A stretch of 64,000 nt of DNA from Zingiber officinale (lineage: Eukaryota; Streptophyta; Magnoliopsida; Zingiberales; Zingiberaceae), in contig NC_055996.1 of NCBI RefSeq assembly GCF_018446385.1, positions 14,123,317 to 14,187,316 of the forward strand, read 5' to 3'. Below are positions 11,869-22,220 of the stretch, piece by piece (the first letter of the stretch is position 1; the number at the start of each line of letters is the position of its first letter). Made by a program: the position numbers and the translations under genes. The notes under the pieces were generated by a model that did not search any database, was not told the origin of the DNA, and saw only the letters and a program-made list of their open reading frames with translations.

Positions 11869-13301
11869 ATGATTCTTCTTCTAGTGCTTCAACTACTGGT
11901 TTCGTGTCTGAGAGTCTCGGAAGGCCAACCACCCGTTCCGGGCGTAATCATCTTCGGCGACTCCACCGTCGACGTCGGCAACAACAACAATCTCCTCACT
12001 CTGGTGAAGGCCAACTTCCCCCCTTACGGAAGAGACTTCCTTGATCACTCACCGACAGGGAGGTTCAGCAATGGCAAACTGGCCATCGACTTGACGAGTG
12101 CTAAAAATCGTTGTGTTTACGCAATCTACCATTACAAAAATTTACCTTTACTTTTTGTTCACGGATCTGCAGTTGACTATCTTGGATTCACTTCATACCC
12201 TCCTGCTTATCTCGACAAGGAGGCATCTGGGGACGACTTACTGAATGGTGCCAACTTTGCTTCTGCTTCCTCAGGCTTCCTGGACTCTACGGCGACCTTA
12301 TATGTGAGTGATTTATGAACTGTGACTTGAAAGCCATTATTCAAACCGAATAAAGCTCCATTTTTTATCCATTTTAATGCCTTGCAGCGAGCTGTGTCTC
12401 TAACGCAGCAGCTGAGATACTACAAGGAATACCAGGCGAAGGTGGAGAGGATTGCCGGAAAAGCCAAGGCGGCAGAGTTGTTTGCCGGATCCATCTATGT
12501 TTTGAGCACCGGAAGCAGTGATTTCTTGCAGAATTACTACATCAATCCCCTGCTCCGCCTTGTGTACTCCACGGATCAGTTCTCCGACTTGCTGCTGCTG
12601 CAGTCTTTCACCAAATTTGTCCAGGTTTGCTCTGGTTTTACAGACAGCAAGAATATAAACCCCCTTCATCCATCATTGCATCGAAATGGTTTATTTTTTA
12701 TTATGCAAAAAAGGCAGTCATGTCCTGATTTTACCTTCATCACAAGAATTGAGCTTGTGCACGAATGGTGTATGTTTAGAACTTGTACAGTTTGGGGGCG
12801 AGACGAATAGGCGTGACGTCATTACCGCCGGTCGGCTGCCTTCCCGCGTCCATCACATTGTTTGGCGGCCTAGGAAGAGGGTGTGTGGGGCGGCTCAATG
12901 ATGATGCAGTGGCTTTCAACAGGAAACTGAATGCAGCAGCTGAAGCCTTGAAGAGGAGCCACCAGGGGCTGAAGCTGGTTGTCCTGGACATCTACAACCC
13001 TTTTCTAAACATTGTCCACAACCCAGAAGACAACGGTAAAAGGAACTAAGATTCAATTCAAAATTGAGATTCAATACCGACGCAAAGAACTGACCATGAA
13101 TCTGTAGGATTCGTGCAAGTGAGGAAGGCATGTTGCGGAACGGGGACACTCGAGACATCACTGCTCTGCAATGCAGCATCACTGGGAACATGTAGCAACG
13201 CGACGGAGTACATGTTCTGGGACAGCTTCCACCTCACGGAGGCAGCCAACGTTATATTGGCTGATGCTCTTCTACTTCAAGGCATCGAACTCATTTCCTA
13301 A
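11869..13301 (+). CDS. GDSL-type esterase/lipase
   Basis: Five exons: 11869-12097, 12173-12303, 12388-12624, 12780-13035, 13108-13301; 1047 nt, 348 residues, the usual size for plant GDSL lipases (SGNH hydrolases, mostly secreted, acting on acyl esters). Residues 1-19 form a signal peptide ([19 protein letters not shown]). Block I is [11 protein letters not shown] with the nucleophile Ser32. Block III reads GSSDF (162-166), with Ser in place of the usual Asn of GxND, a variant I recall in this plant subfamily. Block V is DSFHLTE with Asp323 and His326 as the other catalytic residues. Cys-rich motifs (KACCGTG, LCN) fit the family. Five exons is the canonical plant layout. The 75-bp intron 1 (12098-12172) has no stop and keeps frame, so retention would add 25 residues. 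Confidence 0.93.
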
Positions 13302-13810
13302 TTGTATGTCGAGGCATAGCAGTGATGCGAATGGCATAAGCAATCGTAGTGTGTGCATGGAGAAAAGGATATTAACAATCTCCTTAGTAGTATGTGTACT
13401 CAGGGCTGTCACTAGTCAATAAGGAAAGAGGTAAGGAGACCTATTCACCTTCCTATGTGAGAATCACTTGATAGGGCAGGCCCAATTTTGCTCCAAAAAA
13501 TTGTTCAGGAGAATGCTGTAAAAGCAGCTTCCTCTTAAATTATTACCAAGCTTAGTTCTTCCTCTCCACCCCCTTCCTAGCAAGCAAACTCGTCTTCAGT
13601 ACAAAGAAAGGTAGAACCATCACAAAATGAAAAAGGATAGCTTAAACCAGAGATTTTGCATTGGCTTTCTATAACCCAGTGAGTCGATTAATGATGTTTC
13701 AAAAGTAAGAATTTTAAGTTGACACCGCACCAAGTTATGCTTTTTAATACTTGGTCATGGAAAAGAGAAGCAGACACGAAATGATCATCCTTGGGGTAAC
13801 AGAAACAGAA
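13302..13810. other. Convergent spacer between GDSL and CHCHD genes
   Basis: About 0.5 kb holding the two 3' UTRs. I see no ORF, repeat or RNA gene in it. Confidence 0.5.
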
Positions 13811-16800
13811 TCAGGCTCCCAACACACCACCAGATCCTCGGCGGCACTCGTTCAGCATGTCAAAGTAGAACTGGCACTTGCTGATGTCGCCGGCAAAATT
13901 GTTGATGCACTGCAACCAAAAGCAACAAAAGATTTTTATATGCCACCAGTCAACAAAAGATGAAAACACGACTTTATTGCTGATGAGATTATCTCGATTT
14001 GTTGAGTTATAGACTCGTTGAATGGACAAGACCTGTGCAGAAAATAAATAAGAGCGAAGGTAAAGGATAGAACACATACGTCCTGGAAAGCCTTCGAGTG
14101 GACGGTGCAAGCATCTGTGCCGACGGTGTTACCCATAGGAGCAGCGGTGGCAGCTGGAGCTTCGGATACCACAGTTTCATGCTGGATAGTCCGAGGCCCC
14201 AGCACAGCATCTACTGCTCTGTGAGCAACAGCACTTCCTGTGCCAAATGCCATGCCTGACGAGAGAACAAAGCATATAATCAAATTTAGAAGTGCACATC
14301 TTTTGCATATATGAACAAGCCTTAATGCAGAAGAATATGATAACCTTGTGCAATGGTGGATCCGATATTTCCAAGCATGGACCCTCCTCCACTCTGAGCA
14401 GGAGCTGGGGGTGGAGCCTGACGTACTGCATCAAGCAAATTAAAAATTAATACAAGAAACTGGAAAATTTAAAACCACAAATTTAACATCTTCACTATAG
14501 CACATCATCAAACAATTATTACAATATTAGAACTTCTCGAAAAATACATATCTCAAGTAATGACATGTATAACTTGTTCCTTATGTTTCCATGTTAAGGT
14601 TGTATTTGTTTAGGTCAAGGATCCAATCCCAGCGTAGAGAAGGGCAGAGGACTTAATCAATTCATGCAGAAACCCAAAAGGTGTCATTAGGAACAAGTGT
14701 TGAGAATCCAGAATGCATCAGAGATCTCCTAGAAAAGAATTACGCTATGTGAAAAATGGACATCTGGTTTCCCTCATACTCATCATGCAAAGTCTGTAAC
14801 TGGAAAAAGATTAACTTCAAACTGTGGAACACATCTTGGTAATATGGAAAAGCAAGAACCAAAGTGTTGCAGCATCACCTACAGCTAGAGTTGAGTGTAA
14901 ATCACTGACACACAACTTACGAGATGTTCTGGGTTAAATGACTCAAATCCTTTCTTGATGATCTTGATTTTAGCAACACTAAATTAAAATAATTATTATG
15001 ACAAATAGACAATAAACCACATTGCAAACAATCAAATGTTTCATGAATACACTATACGCATTGAGGTTTACTGTTGTCATCATGCTCGAGAAAATAACCA
15101 CTGAATACTCATTCTGAAGAACAAATCATATTTATAGTAAACCTCTTCTAGCAACTTTTGTATGATTCAACGTGAAAAGCTAGGCATGGAAGATATTTAT
15201 GCTCCAGATTGAAAATTTATGTTAGACAGAATAATCATAAGTTACTAAGTCTTGTATTAAGTTCCATAACATCAGATTAGTTATTTTGTAGCCTAAAAAT
15301 ACATGGGTTGCATTCCTACTTTTGATTAATAATAATAATAATATATCCATGTTTCTATTAAGGGGCAGTTGGGGAATTCCCTGCAACTAATATTCATCCA
15401 TTTTCATAATCAATATTAAAAATTACGAATTAATTTAGGGATCTCAAAAATACAACATTGTTAAAATTTTTAGAATTTATCAAAACATTTTCAAAAGTTT
15501 TATTATAGTTATTTTACTAGGTCAAGTAAATGGCAAACCTAGTAAAATTACACTGCTAATTAGGAGAGACTACTCTCTTCTCTTGTGAGAGATTATAAAA
15601 GAAACCCTACACCAAGTTTTTAATGATTTAATACTAATACAATCAAGTTTTCCCTTGGAAGTTTTCATTTCTACAAGAATGATTATTAACACACACAGCC
15701 CACGAGATTGCTAGCAAAGGCACACTGATTTATCCCCACATTACATCCAGTCCCGTGAGATCATCAACAAGGACACATCCCATTTCATGCTAGGCCACAA
15801 CTTTCTTGCTAGGCCACAATCCTACCTGTAGAACACTATAAATATTGCTAACTTCCCACTGTTCTATCCTTATTGGTTGAATTCTATTGCAATTGTTTCA
15901 TTGAAGAGTACCAAACTATTTTCACCGGTTGCAAATTCTTTTGCTATGTTTGTTTCAGATCATGTCAAAAAAAAAAAAACTTTAAAAAATTAAGTTAAAG
16001 ATCTTAAACAAACAAGAGGAGTTTCATGTTGGATAACATGAGGTCATTTCAATACAAATATCAAGAGGTAATATTGGTGAGTGGTATGAACAAACAGGTC
16101 ATATTTTCATACACTGTTCTATGAAAAAAGGATGGATTAATTCCTCATCAAGAATATAATAATATGTGACAAACATATTTATAATAACTTGGATGACTCA
16201 AGGAGCAAGTAATACCTGGTCGAGGAGGGTTCCTCATTGAAGCAGGGCGTGGAGCAGCACGAGGCGCAGAGCGTCCTTCAGTTTATTTGAGAAAGTGTAT
16301 GAATAGATGAGTAGCAAAAAAAAAAAAAAAAAAAAAGATCATATAAAAGTTTAGAGCCACATGTAACCAAATATATAGTATACGGTGATTCCAATAAAAA
16401 GCCAGAAATTTCTTAGATCATATACACTAACAAAAATATATTTGTAAAACGGCTTTAAGAAGAAAGACAGACATTGCAATAGGACATTCAAAATCAATTT
16501 TACTACTATATTATAATTGAGGATTAAGAATCACATGAAATAAGCAAACAATATAAAACTGTGACAAACAATTCAACTGTTGTAACAAAGATAAACTAAT
16601 ACGACAAAAAATCAAAATACTAAAGAGGCGATGGAAAAAAAAGTCTAAAAAAAGAGACAGACAAGCAAGGAATGAACTAGAAGCATGAAAAGGACACCAT
16701 GTCTCATTCCCCTAATCTTTTTCAATCTCTACCAATCAGATTCCAAATGTTTTGTTCGGGTTTCGAAACTTAGGGTGCCCACTTCACTATAACCGATGCA

Positions 16801-17073
16801 CGGTCAATTGTATTGTTTCCTCCGAACTCAAAATCACCATAAATCATTTTAACTCAAGTCGGGTACCTCTAATCAGAATCCACCACGAAGAGAACTCAGT
16901 CAAATCTAACGAACAAATTCAATGTAAATCCTCCAGATAGGGACCAACAAACGAATCCACGAAAGCAAAGAGAGAATCTAGCGATCACAACAATTTTACG
17001 GAAGATTTATCATCGAAAAGCGATGAAGGGAGTGGGAGAGAGCAGACTTACCACCAGAGCTTCGGCGAGGCAT
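13811..17073 (-). CDS. CHCHD2/CHCHD10-type twin CX9C mitochondrial protein
   Basis: Five exons on the minus strand: 17052-17073, 16216-16275, 14345-14425, 14080-14255, 13811-13909; 438 nt, 145 residues. The N-terminus MPRRSSGGRSAPRAAPRP is basic and Arg/Pro/Ser-rich, as in the mitochondrially targeted family. The middle has a glycine-rich hydrophobic stretch (SMLGNIGSTIAQGMAFGTGSA, split over two exons) and VLGPRTIQHE. The C-terminus holds the CHCH fold with two CX9C motifs: Cys104-Cys114 and Cys125-Cys135, which form two disulphides on import into the intermembrane space through the Mia40 route. Animal relatives act at cristae and respiratory complexes; plant homologues are small one-domain proteins of about 145-160 residues. 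The 1.8 kb intron 14426-16215 and the intron 16276-17051 (with an A21 run at 16316) hold no other gene. Confidence 0.92.
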
Positions 17074-17151
17074 GATTGACGATGGAGCTTGGCACAGACG
17101 AAACGGATGAAGGAAACCCTAGAAAGCAAGGGTATGAACGCTTCCCCGTTG

Positions 17152-17159
17152 TATTTATA
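17152..17159 (-). promoter_or_regulatory. Probable TATA box of the CHCHD gene
   Basis: TATAAATA on the minus strand, about 80 bp upstream of the ATG at 17073, in a GC-balanced region. The distance leaves room for a short 5' UTR that includes AACCCTAG-like pyrimidine-rich sequence often seen at plant housekeeping starts. Confidence 0.5.
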
Positions 17160-17373
17160 CACCGCAACTCGCAGACGGTCAACGTAAATTGCCCATTTTT
17201 AACTGAACCGAGGACCGGATCCGAGCCGGGTGGCACCCGGGCCGTGCTAGACGCCGTCCAACATCTGCCAGGTTCAGAGCCTACGTGTGTAGGGCGTCCG
17301 GATGTGCGAGAGGTGCGGCATATATAGAAAAATAAAGAAATATAATTTATATTATTATAAAATAATAAAAATA

Positions 17374-17973
17374 TCAGGACTTCTGCCCTCTAAGCTTCCC
17401 CTGTGTGTTCGGCAGCCTGAGCAGCTTGCTCACTTTCTCCTTTGTCGACGTAGAGCACCCAACTTGGAGCAAAATGAGAAGCTTCTGGAAGGATCCGACT
17501 TTGGTGGCCTTCGCGGCGCGCTCACCTTGCCTCTCGCTCTTGCAGAGCTTCCACAGCGCCGACACGGCGAATTGTGTCGCCGTCTCCGACACCCACAGCA
17601 TGTTCTTCACCAGCACCGGCACCGCTAGGGGGTGGCTGCACGCCGCCTCCCTGTCGCGGCCATAGCCCAGAGCGCCATCCAGCACCCCTAGAGCTTTCTC
17701 GGTGGTGCTCCTATCGGCGTTGACTAGGGTCTCGAGTAGTAGGGGAACGATCCTCGATTCTGAAACCCTAGCTGCAATCCTCTCGTGGGTCGAGACCAGG
17801 TAGAATGTCGTCTCCAGGGCCACCTTGGTGGTCCATGGCGAGATTGGCTTCTCGATTAGCTTCAGTAGTGCCTCGATTAGCTTTTCCATCCTCGCGAGGA
17901 CCTCGATCCGCTCCGGTGAAAGAGAAGAGGTTAGGTTTTTGAGGACTGCGTCGCGTTGAATCCCACGTTGAAA
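17374..17973 (-). pseudogene. ARM-repeat C-terminal remnant of a PUB/CMPG-type U-box E3 ligase
   Basis: The open frame runs from just after a TGA at 17974-17976 to TGA at 17374-17376; its first ATG is at 17889, giving 171 residues. The protein matches the C-terminal armadillo repeats of plant PUB20/21/CMPG-type ligases: LIEALLKLIEKPISP, a LLLETLVNADRSTTEKAL block, the motif ALAVPVLVKNMLWVSETATQ and the family tail FQKLLILLQVGCSTSTKEK. Whole family members are intronless, about 400-450 residues, with an N-terminal U-box. Here the U-box and first ARM repeats are missing, and the DNA upstream of about 18120 turns into AT-rich repeat. I read it as a 5'-truncated gene. A short expressed ARM-only protein cannot be ruled out, since the remaining 171 codons have no stop or frameshift and codon use is GC-rich like a real exon. 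Confidence 0.75.
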
Positions 17974-18119
17974 TCACCAGATTTGAGGAAGGAGACCTCG
18001 AAATCGAGTGACTTGTTCAATCTGATCTGTCGGCATTGCTCACTGGGATGCCTTCTCTGAGCGACTAGACTCGACGGCCCTGACGCTAGAGGTAGAGTAT
18101 GTAGCGTCGGACTCATCAA

Positions 18120-18413
18120 AAGAATGTAAACTAAAATATATATTTAATATTTAAATTTTAATTAAATATTGAATGTGAAATATAATTAAATTATGTAATT
18201 CAGATTATAAAATTTTATTATTTTTTAATTAAGATTATATTATATTATAATTTTAAAATTATATTAAATTTAATAATAAATATATATATTTTTTAAAATT
18301 ATATTAAACAAAGTAATCAATCTAGTAATATAATCTTGATTATATTACAAGGTTGATTATCCCTCACCAAACATAGTCTTAGTCGCGAATGGAAGTCGGG
18401 GACGGGAGTCTGA

Positions 18414-18416
<3 letters not shown>
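18120..18416. other. AT-rich sequence at the gene-island edge
   Basis: About 250 bp of TAATTAAAT-type sequence, then GATTATCCCTCACCAAACATAG, split from what looks like the end of a small AT-rich MITE; I could not find the matching other end. No genes. Confidence 0.35.
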
Positions 18417-18461
<45 letters not shown>

Positions 18462-18472
18462 ATTATTATTAT
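18417..18472. repeat. (TA)n-(TTA)n compound microsatellite
   Basis: About 20 TA units followed by five to six TTA/ATT units, directly before the LTR-like block. Confidence 0.95.
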
Positions 18473-18479
18473 TTTACCC

Positions 18480-19221
18480 TACACACCTGTTCGGTGAGTG
18501 ACGCTAGGTGACTCAGAGTGAATTCGGGAACCTGGACTAAATTCGGGCGCCTTGAGTGGTTGACATCCACTTAGGGCGCTCGAGACTGGTTCGGACGCCC
18601 CGAGTGGCCGAAATCCACTCGGGGCTCCCGGGAGTGGTTCGGGCGCTCGGATTCACTTTGAGCCGCCTATAAGCCGCTTATCGAATGGGTGTGCAGGATA
18701 TCAATTCTCTCTATATAAATATATTGGTGCATGTTGCATTAATAATCTAATTTTGATATATGACAAATAGGTTAAAGTTAGATGTGGTGTTTGTTTAACT
18801 TTTCTACCAAGTGAACAGGAGTTGACTGGTCAACATCTAGGTCCGTATAGGACTCGATAGCTGGTGCGAAGTCCAGATAGGTCTGTGGACCCGATATCTA
18901 GCGGGAAGTTCGATTGGGTATGTGGGACCTGACAACCGACTGAAGTTCAGTTGGGTCTCCGGGCCTGACAACTATCGGGAAGACTTGGTGGATCAAAAGC
19001 AAATCAAGCGACTACAGTTGGTAAGTGGAGGTAAGCAACTGAAAGAGAGATCCAGTGAAAACACGTTCCCTGTTGAGGGAACTATAGGCGTCAGTCCAGC
19101 TTAGGTCCATTTGGGAAACCTAAGTTAAGACCTTGATTAGATCCTAGTTTCGAGGAGACAGGATTTAATTATTACTACTATTTTATTATGCTGTGATCCC
19201 ATAAGTCCTGAGTGTCCAACA
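18480..19221 (+). mobile_element. SIRE-like LTR fragment
   Basis: Three repeat-like units around 18850-18990 contain GAAGTCCAGAT, GGTCTGTGGACC and ATATCTAG, that is, the same hairpin unit as in the LTRs at 20,055 and 31,584 but on the opposite strand. A first part (18480-18665) repeats CGGGCGC and ACTCGGGGC-like words. The right border is sharp: ...GTCCAACA at 19221 followed by coding sequence of the gypsy RT. I could not find the left end or a target duplication, so it is probably truncated. Confidence 0.5.
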
Positions 19222-20054
19222 GGTCTCCTCAATATTTGCACATAGGCCAGCCGCTCGGAGGGATTTTATCAGGATATCATCTACGTATACCTCCATGTTA
19301 CGGCCGATCTGCTGTCAGAACACTTTATTCATCAATCTTTGATAAGTGGCTCCGATTTTCTTGAGTCTGAATGGCATGACATTGTAGCAGTACGTACCGT
19401 CGGCCGTAATGAAGCTGACCTTTTCCTGATCTTCGCGGGCGAGCGACACCTGATGATAACCCTGGTAGACATCCAGCATGCAGATCAGCTCGCATCCCGC
19501 AGTGGAGTCCACCATCTGGTCGATCCGAGGTAACAGGTAGAAGTACTTCGGGCATGCCTTGTTCAGGTCACGGAAGTCGATGCATACTAGGCACTTGTTA
19601 TCCGATTTGGAGACGAGGACAACATTGGCGAGCCAGCTTAGAAATTGAACTTCCCTCACATGTCCGGCTTGCAATAGCTTTTCTACCTCCGTCAGGATGA
19701 TCAGGTTCTGCTCGACGCTGAAATCCCTTTTGCACTACTTTACCAGATGAGCGCCCGGTCGGACATGTAGCTCATGCTGAGCTACGCTTGGAGAGATGAC
19801 GGGCAGCTCATGTGTTGACCATGCAAACACATCATGGTTTTATTGGAGACAGGTGATCAACTTCGCCTTCTGCTCGGTTCCCAGATTTGCAGCTACGAAA
19901 GTAGTTGCCTCCGCTCAGCGGGGATGGATTTGGACTTCCTCTTTCTCTTCATAGACTAGGGCAGGTGGTTTTTCAGTAACAGTATTTACCTCTAGCCGTG
20001 GAGTCTTCCGGGTGGACCTAGCTTCAGTTTTGACCATCTCGACGTAGCAGCGCC
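19222..20054 (-). pseudogene. Ty3/gypsy (Tat-type) reverse transcriptase fragment
   Basis: On the minus strand this reads the end of the protease-RT linker and the RT fingers and palm: DVFAWSTHELP, ARPGAHLVK-like text, the block CIDFRDLNKACPKYFYLLPR (catalytic Asp in the usual ICMLDVYQGYHQ), FITADGTYCYNVMPF, and YVDD in EVYVDDILIKS near 19270. The wording is that of the Tat clade. An in-frame TGA follows MNKVF at 19315, there are other stops upstream (HPR*AEA, LQ*NHD), and FRLKKIGATY has lost the usual FGLKNAGATY residues. The fragment is cut at both ends, by the LTR-like block on one side and the SIRE-like element on the other. Confidence 0.85.
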
Positions 20055-20406
20055 TGTAGGACCGTGATCGTTCGATAGAGGGGGGTGAATATCGATTCGA
20101 AAAATAACGAGTATAAGCGCAGCGGAAAAGTAAATGAACACAGTTGTTTTTATTTCGTTCGGAGCCTGTGACGACTCCTACTCGAAGGCCCGTACTTCGT
20201 GAGTACTTTCGTTGGGCAATTCACTAGCAGTTCGAAATAATGATTACAAAAAATAGTACAATGAATGCTAATGAAAATGAAAAACAAATACCGACAATAA
20301 AGACAAGAAAGGAGCGTAGTGTCGGAGCTTTGTTAGCGTCGCAGAAGTGCAGAGCAGTGGAAGACTTTTCTTTTCGTTGTTGTTCTGAAGCTCTCCTCTG
20401 ACCCTT

Positions 20407-20414
20407 CTTTTATA
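20407..20414 (-). promoter_or_regulatory. Probable LTR TATA box (3' LTR)
   Basis: CATATAAAAG on the minus strand, 7 bp of it kept in the other LTR at 31931-31938. It lies downstream of the hairpin array in the sense direction, so the hairpins would fall in U3 if this is the promoter. Confidence 0.5.
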
Positions 20415-20830
20415 TGAGGCTCGGGGCACCCTGGATGCCTTCCGGGCGCCCTGGTGAGACGTGGCAAGTCCAACCAGCGAGCTCCACGTGGCGACGCGCT
20501 ATCAGGATGAAATTTCCCTCCCGGGCGCCCGGACCCTGTTTTCCCGCAGAATCCGTCCTGCAAGACAAACGTTAGTCCGGAGGCAAATTTACCCTGCAAT
20601 ACAGATTGTTAGCAAAAGCAAAGTGAGTATGAATTAGAAAAAAGGAGTATGACTTAGATTCCGTCTTTCCGAGACCGGAATCTAGTCACGATCTCGACTT
20701 AGATATCCGAAATGGATCTCAGCCGGATCGACGCCTAATGTTCCCTTCCCGGGAATGCGTCCTCATGATCACTCTCCTCCGATGACTTACCTTACTTACC
20801 GCGGGTCAGCCCGCCGACCCGTCTGGACTT

Positions 20831-21075
20831 CGTGCCAGCTATCCGATCGGCCGTCGACCTAGTTGGACTTCTCGCCAAGCGTCCGGTCAGCCCGTCGACC
20901 CGCTTGGACTTCTCGCCAGCTATCTGGTCAGCCCGTCGACCTAGCTGGACTTCTCGCCAAGCGTCCGGTCAGCCCGTCGACCCGCTTGGACTTCTCGCCA
21001 GCTATCTGGTCAGCCCGTCGACCTAGCTGGACTTCGTGCCAGACATCCGGTCAACCCGTCGACCTGTCTGGACTT
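20831..21075. repeat. Six-unit covarying hairpin array in the 3' LTR
   Basis: Units of about 41 bp, each starting GCCA and ending TGGACTTC. Every unit is an inverted repeat: an outer stem of about 7 bp, a TCC bulge, then GGTC-AGCCCGTC-GACC as inner stem-loop. Outer stems differ among units but match within a unit: CCAGCTA/TAGTTGG (with G-T), CCAAGCG/CGCTTGG, CCAGCTA/TAGCTGG, CCAAGCG/CGCTTGG, CCAGCTA/TAGCTGG, CCAGACA/TGTCTGG. Confidence 0.9.
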
Positions 21076-21179
21076 CTCCTGCACACTCGATCAAAGTGTC
21101 AGACAAAAACAAACTAACTTAACCTGATTTGTCATTCATCAAAACCTGGGTTAAATCGTTAGTGCTAACCGCACCAACA

Positions 21180-21193
21180 ATCTCCCCCTTTTT
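21180..21193 (-). promoter_or_regulatory. Polypurine tract of the SIRE-like element
   Basis: AAAAAGGGGGAGAT on the minus strand, directly next to the 3' LTR start TGTTGG; it would prime plus-strand DNA synthesis. Confidence 0.75.
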
Positions 21194-21918
21194 GATGGAA
21201 TGACAACTTGGTTAAGTTAGTGAAAACATATGCAAGAACCATGCATTTATGTGGTTTTTAAGTTAGTTTGAATTTTCAGTTTGGTTCAACTAACTTAACC
21301 TAACTTAACCACCTAACCCTCTGTAACGACCACCCTTCTTACTACTACTACTACTCTCAAAGAGTGACCATTACTTAACTACTAACTCTACTTAACCGGT
21401 ATAATTAAAAACCACGAGGAAAACCCTACCGAAAAATTTCGACAGAATCTCCCCTGTACCGATGACTAAATCATCAATACAAACAAACTATACTCAGCCA
21501 CAGGCGGCTGGAACATATATCTTCACAACCACGCAGTATAATATCACAAATAAAGGAAAGAAACTACCCTAATAATAGCAAACAACAATATCACTCCATC
21601 AATAGAACCCAACTACAAATGCGGAATAAACTTAATTACAATCTTGACTCATAATAGCATTTAAAGAAAACTAAAGAACTCTAAACAGAAAAGTCTTAAC
21701 AATTCCTTAGCAAACTCTTGATCTCCCCATAGTCCAGCCATCACACACCTTCATCACCACCACCTTGTCGCCTTCCTTGCTAAATCTTTTCCTTTCCTTT
21801 ATCTGCAGTAGGAGGAAGTGCAGTCTATAAGCATAAAGCTTAGTGAGCGCTATCTACTCACAAAAAAAAACTCGATATGCATGTATATAAATAAAAACAT
21901 GCTAAAACTGAATGCTAA

Positions 21919-22220
21919 CATGTAAAGCTACTCATGCTCATAAATAGCAAAGGAATCATACTATCTGAAATACTAAACATGTATAGCTAATCATGCTCAT
22001 AATCCAATGAAGGAATCATACTAACTGAAATACTAACCATGTATAGCTAATCATGCTCATAATCCAATAAAGGAATCATACTAACCGAAATACTAAACAT
22101 GTTTAGCTAATCATGCTCATAAATAGCAAAGGAATCATACTATCTGAAATACTAAACATGTATAGCTACTAAACATGTAAAGCTACTAAACATGTAAAAC
22201 TACTAAACATGTAAATCTAA
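21919..22220. repeat. Tandem repeat, about 60 bp x 4 plus 17-bp units
   Basis: Four units begin CATGTATAGCTAATCATGCTC (with small changes) and end GAAATACTAAA or -AAC, period 59-60. They are followed by about four copies of the shorter word CATGTAAAGCTACTAAA, which looks like a shortened version of the same unit. Confidence 0.88.

Larger units (their letters stand above)
20055..21179 (-). repeat. 3' LTR of the SIRE-like gag-only element
   Basis: 1125 bp; sense ends are TGTTGGTGCGG (at 21179) and CGGTCCTACA (at 20055). It has a TATAAAAG box and a six-unit hairpin array. It is nearly identical to 31584-32598 over the shared part; the clearest difference is a short indel near 20340/31870. Confidence 0.85.

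Noticed and set aside
19222-20054. RT fragment as the missing pol of the SIRE-like element
   Set aside because: It is Ty3/gypsy Tat-type, not copia, and lies outside the LTR.
20333-20599. 88-residue ORF found in both LTRs of the SIRE-like element
   Set aside because: It is in both LTRs because LTRs are copies; no recognisable domain and the frame differs in length (107 codons in the other LTR).
20831-21075. CRISPR-like array
   Set aside because: Repeat and 'spacer' are parts of one hairpin unit inside an LTR of a plant genome; the duplicate LTR has the same array.
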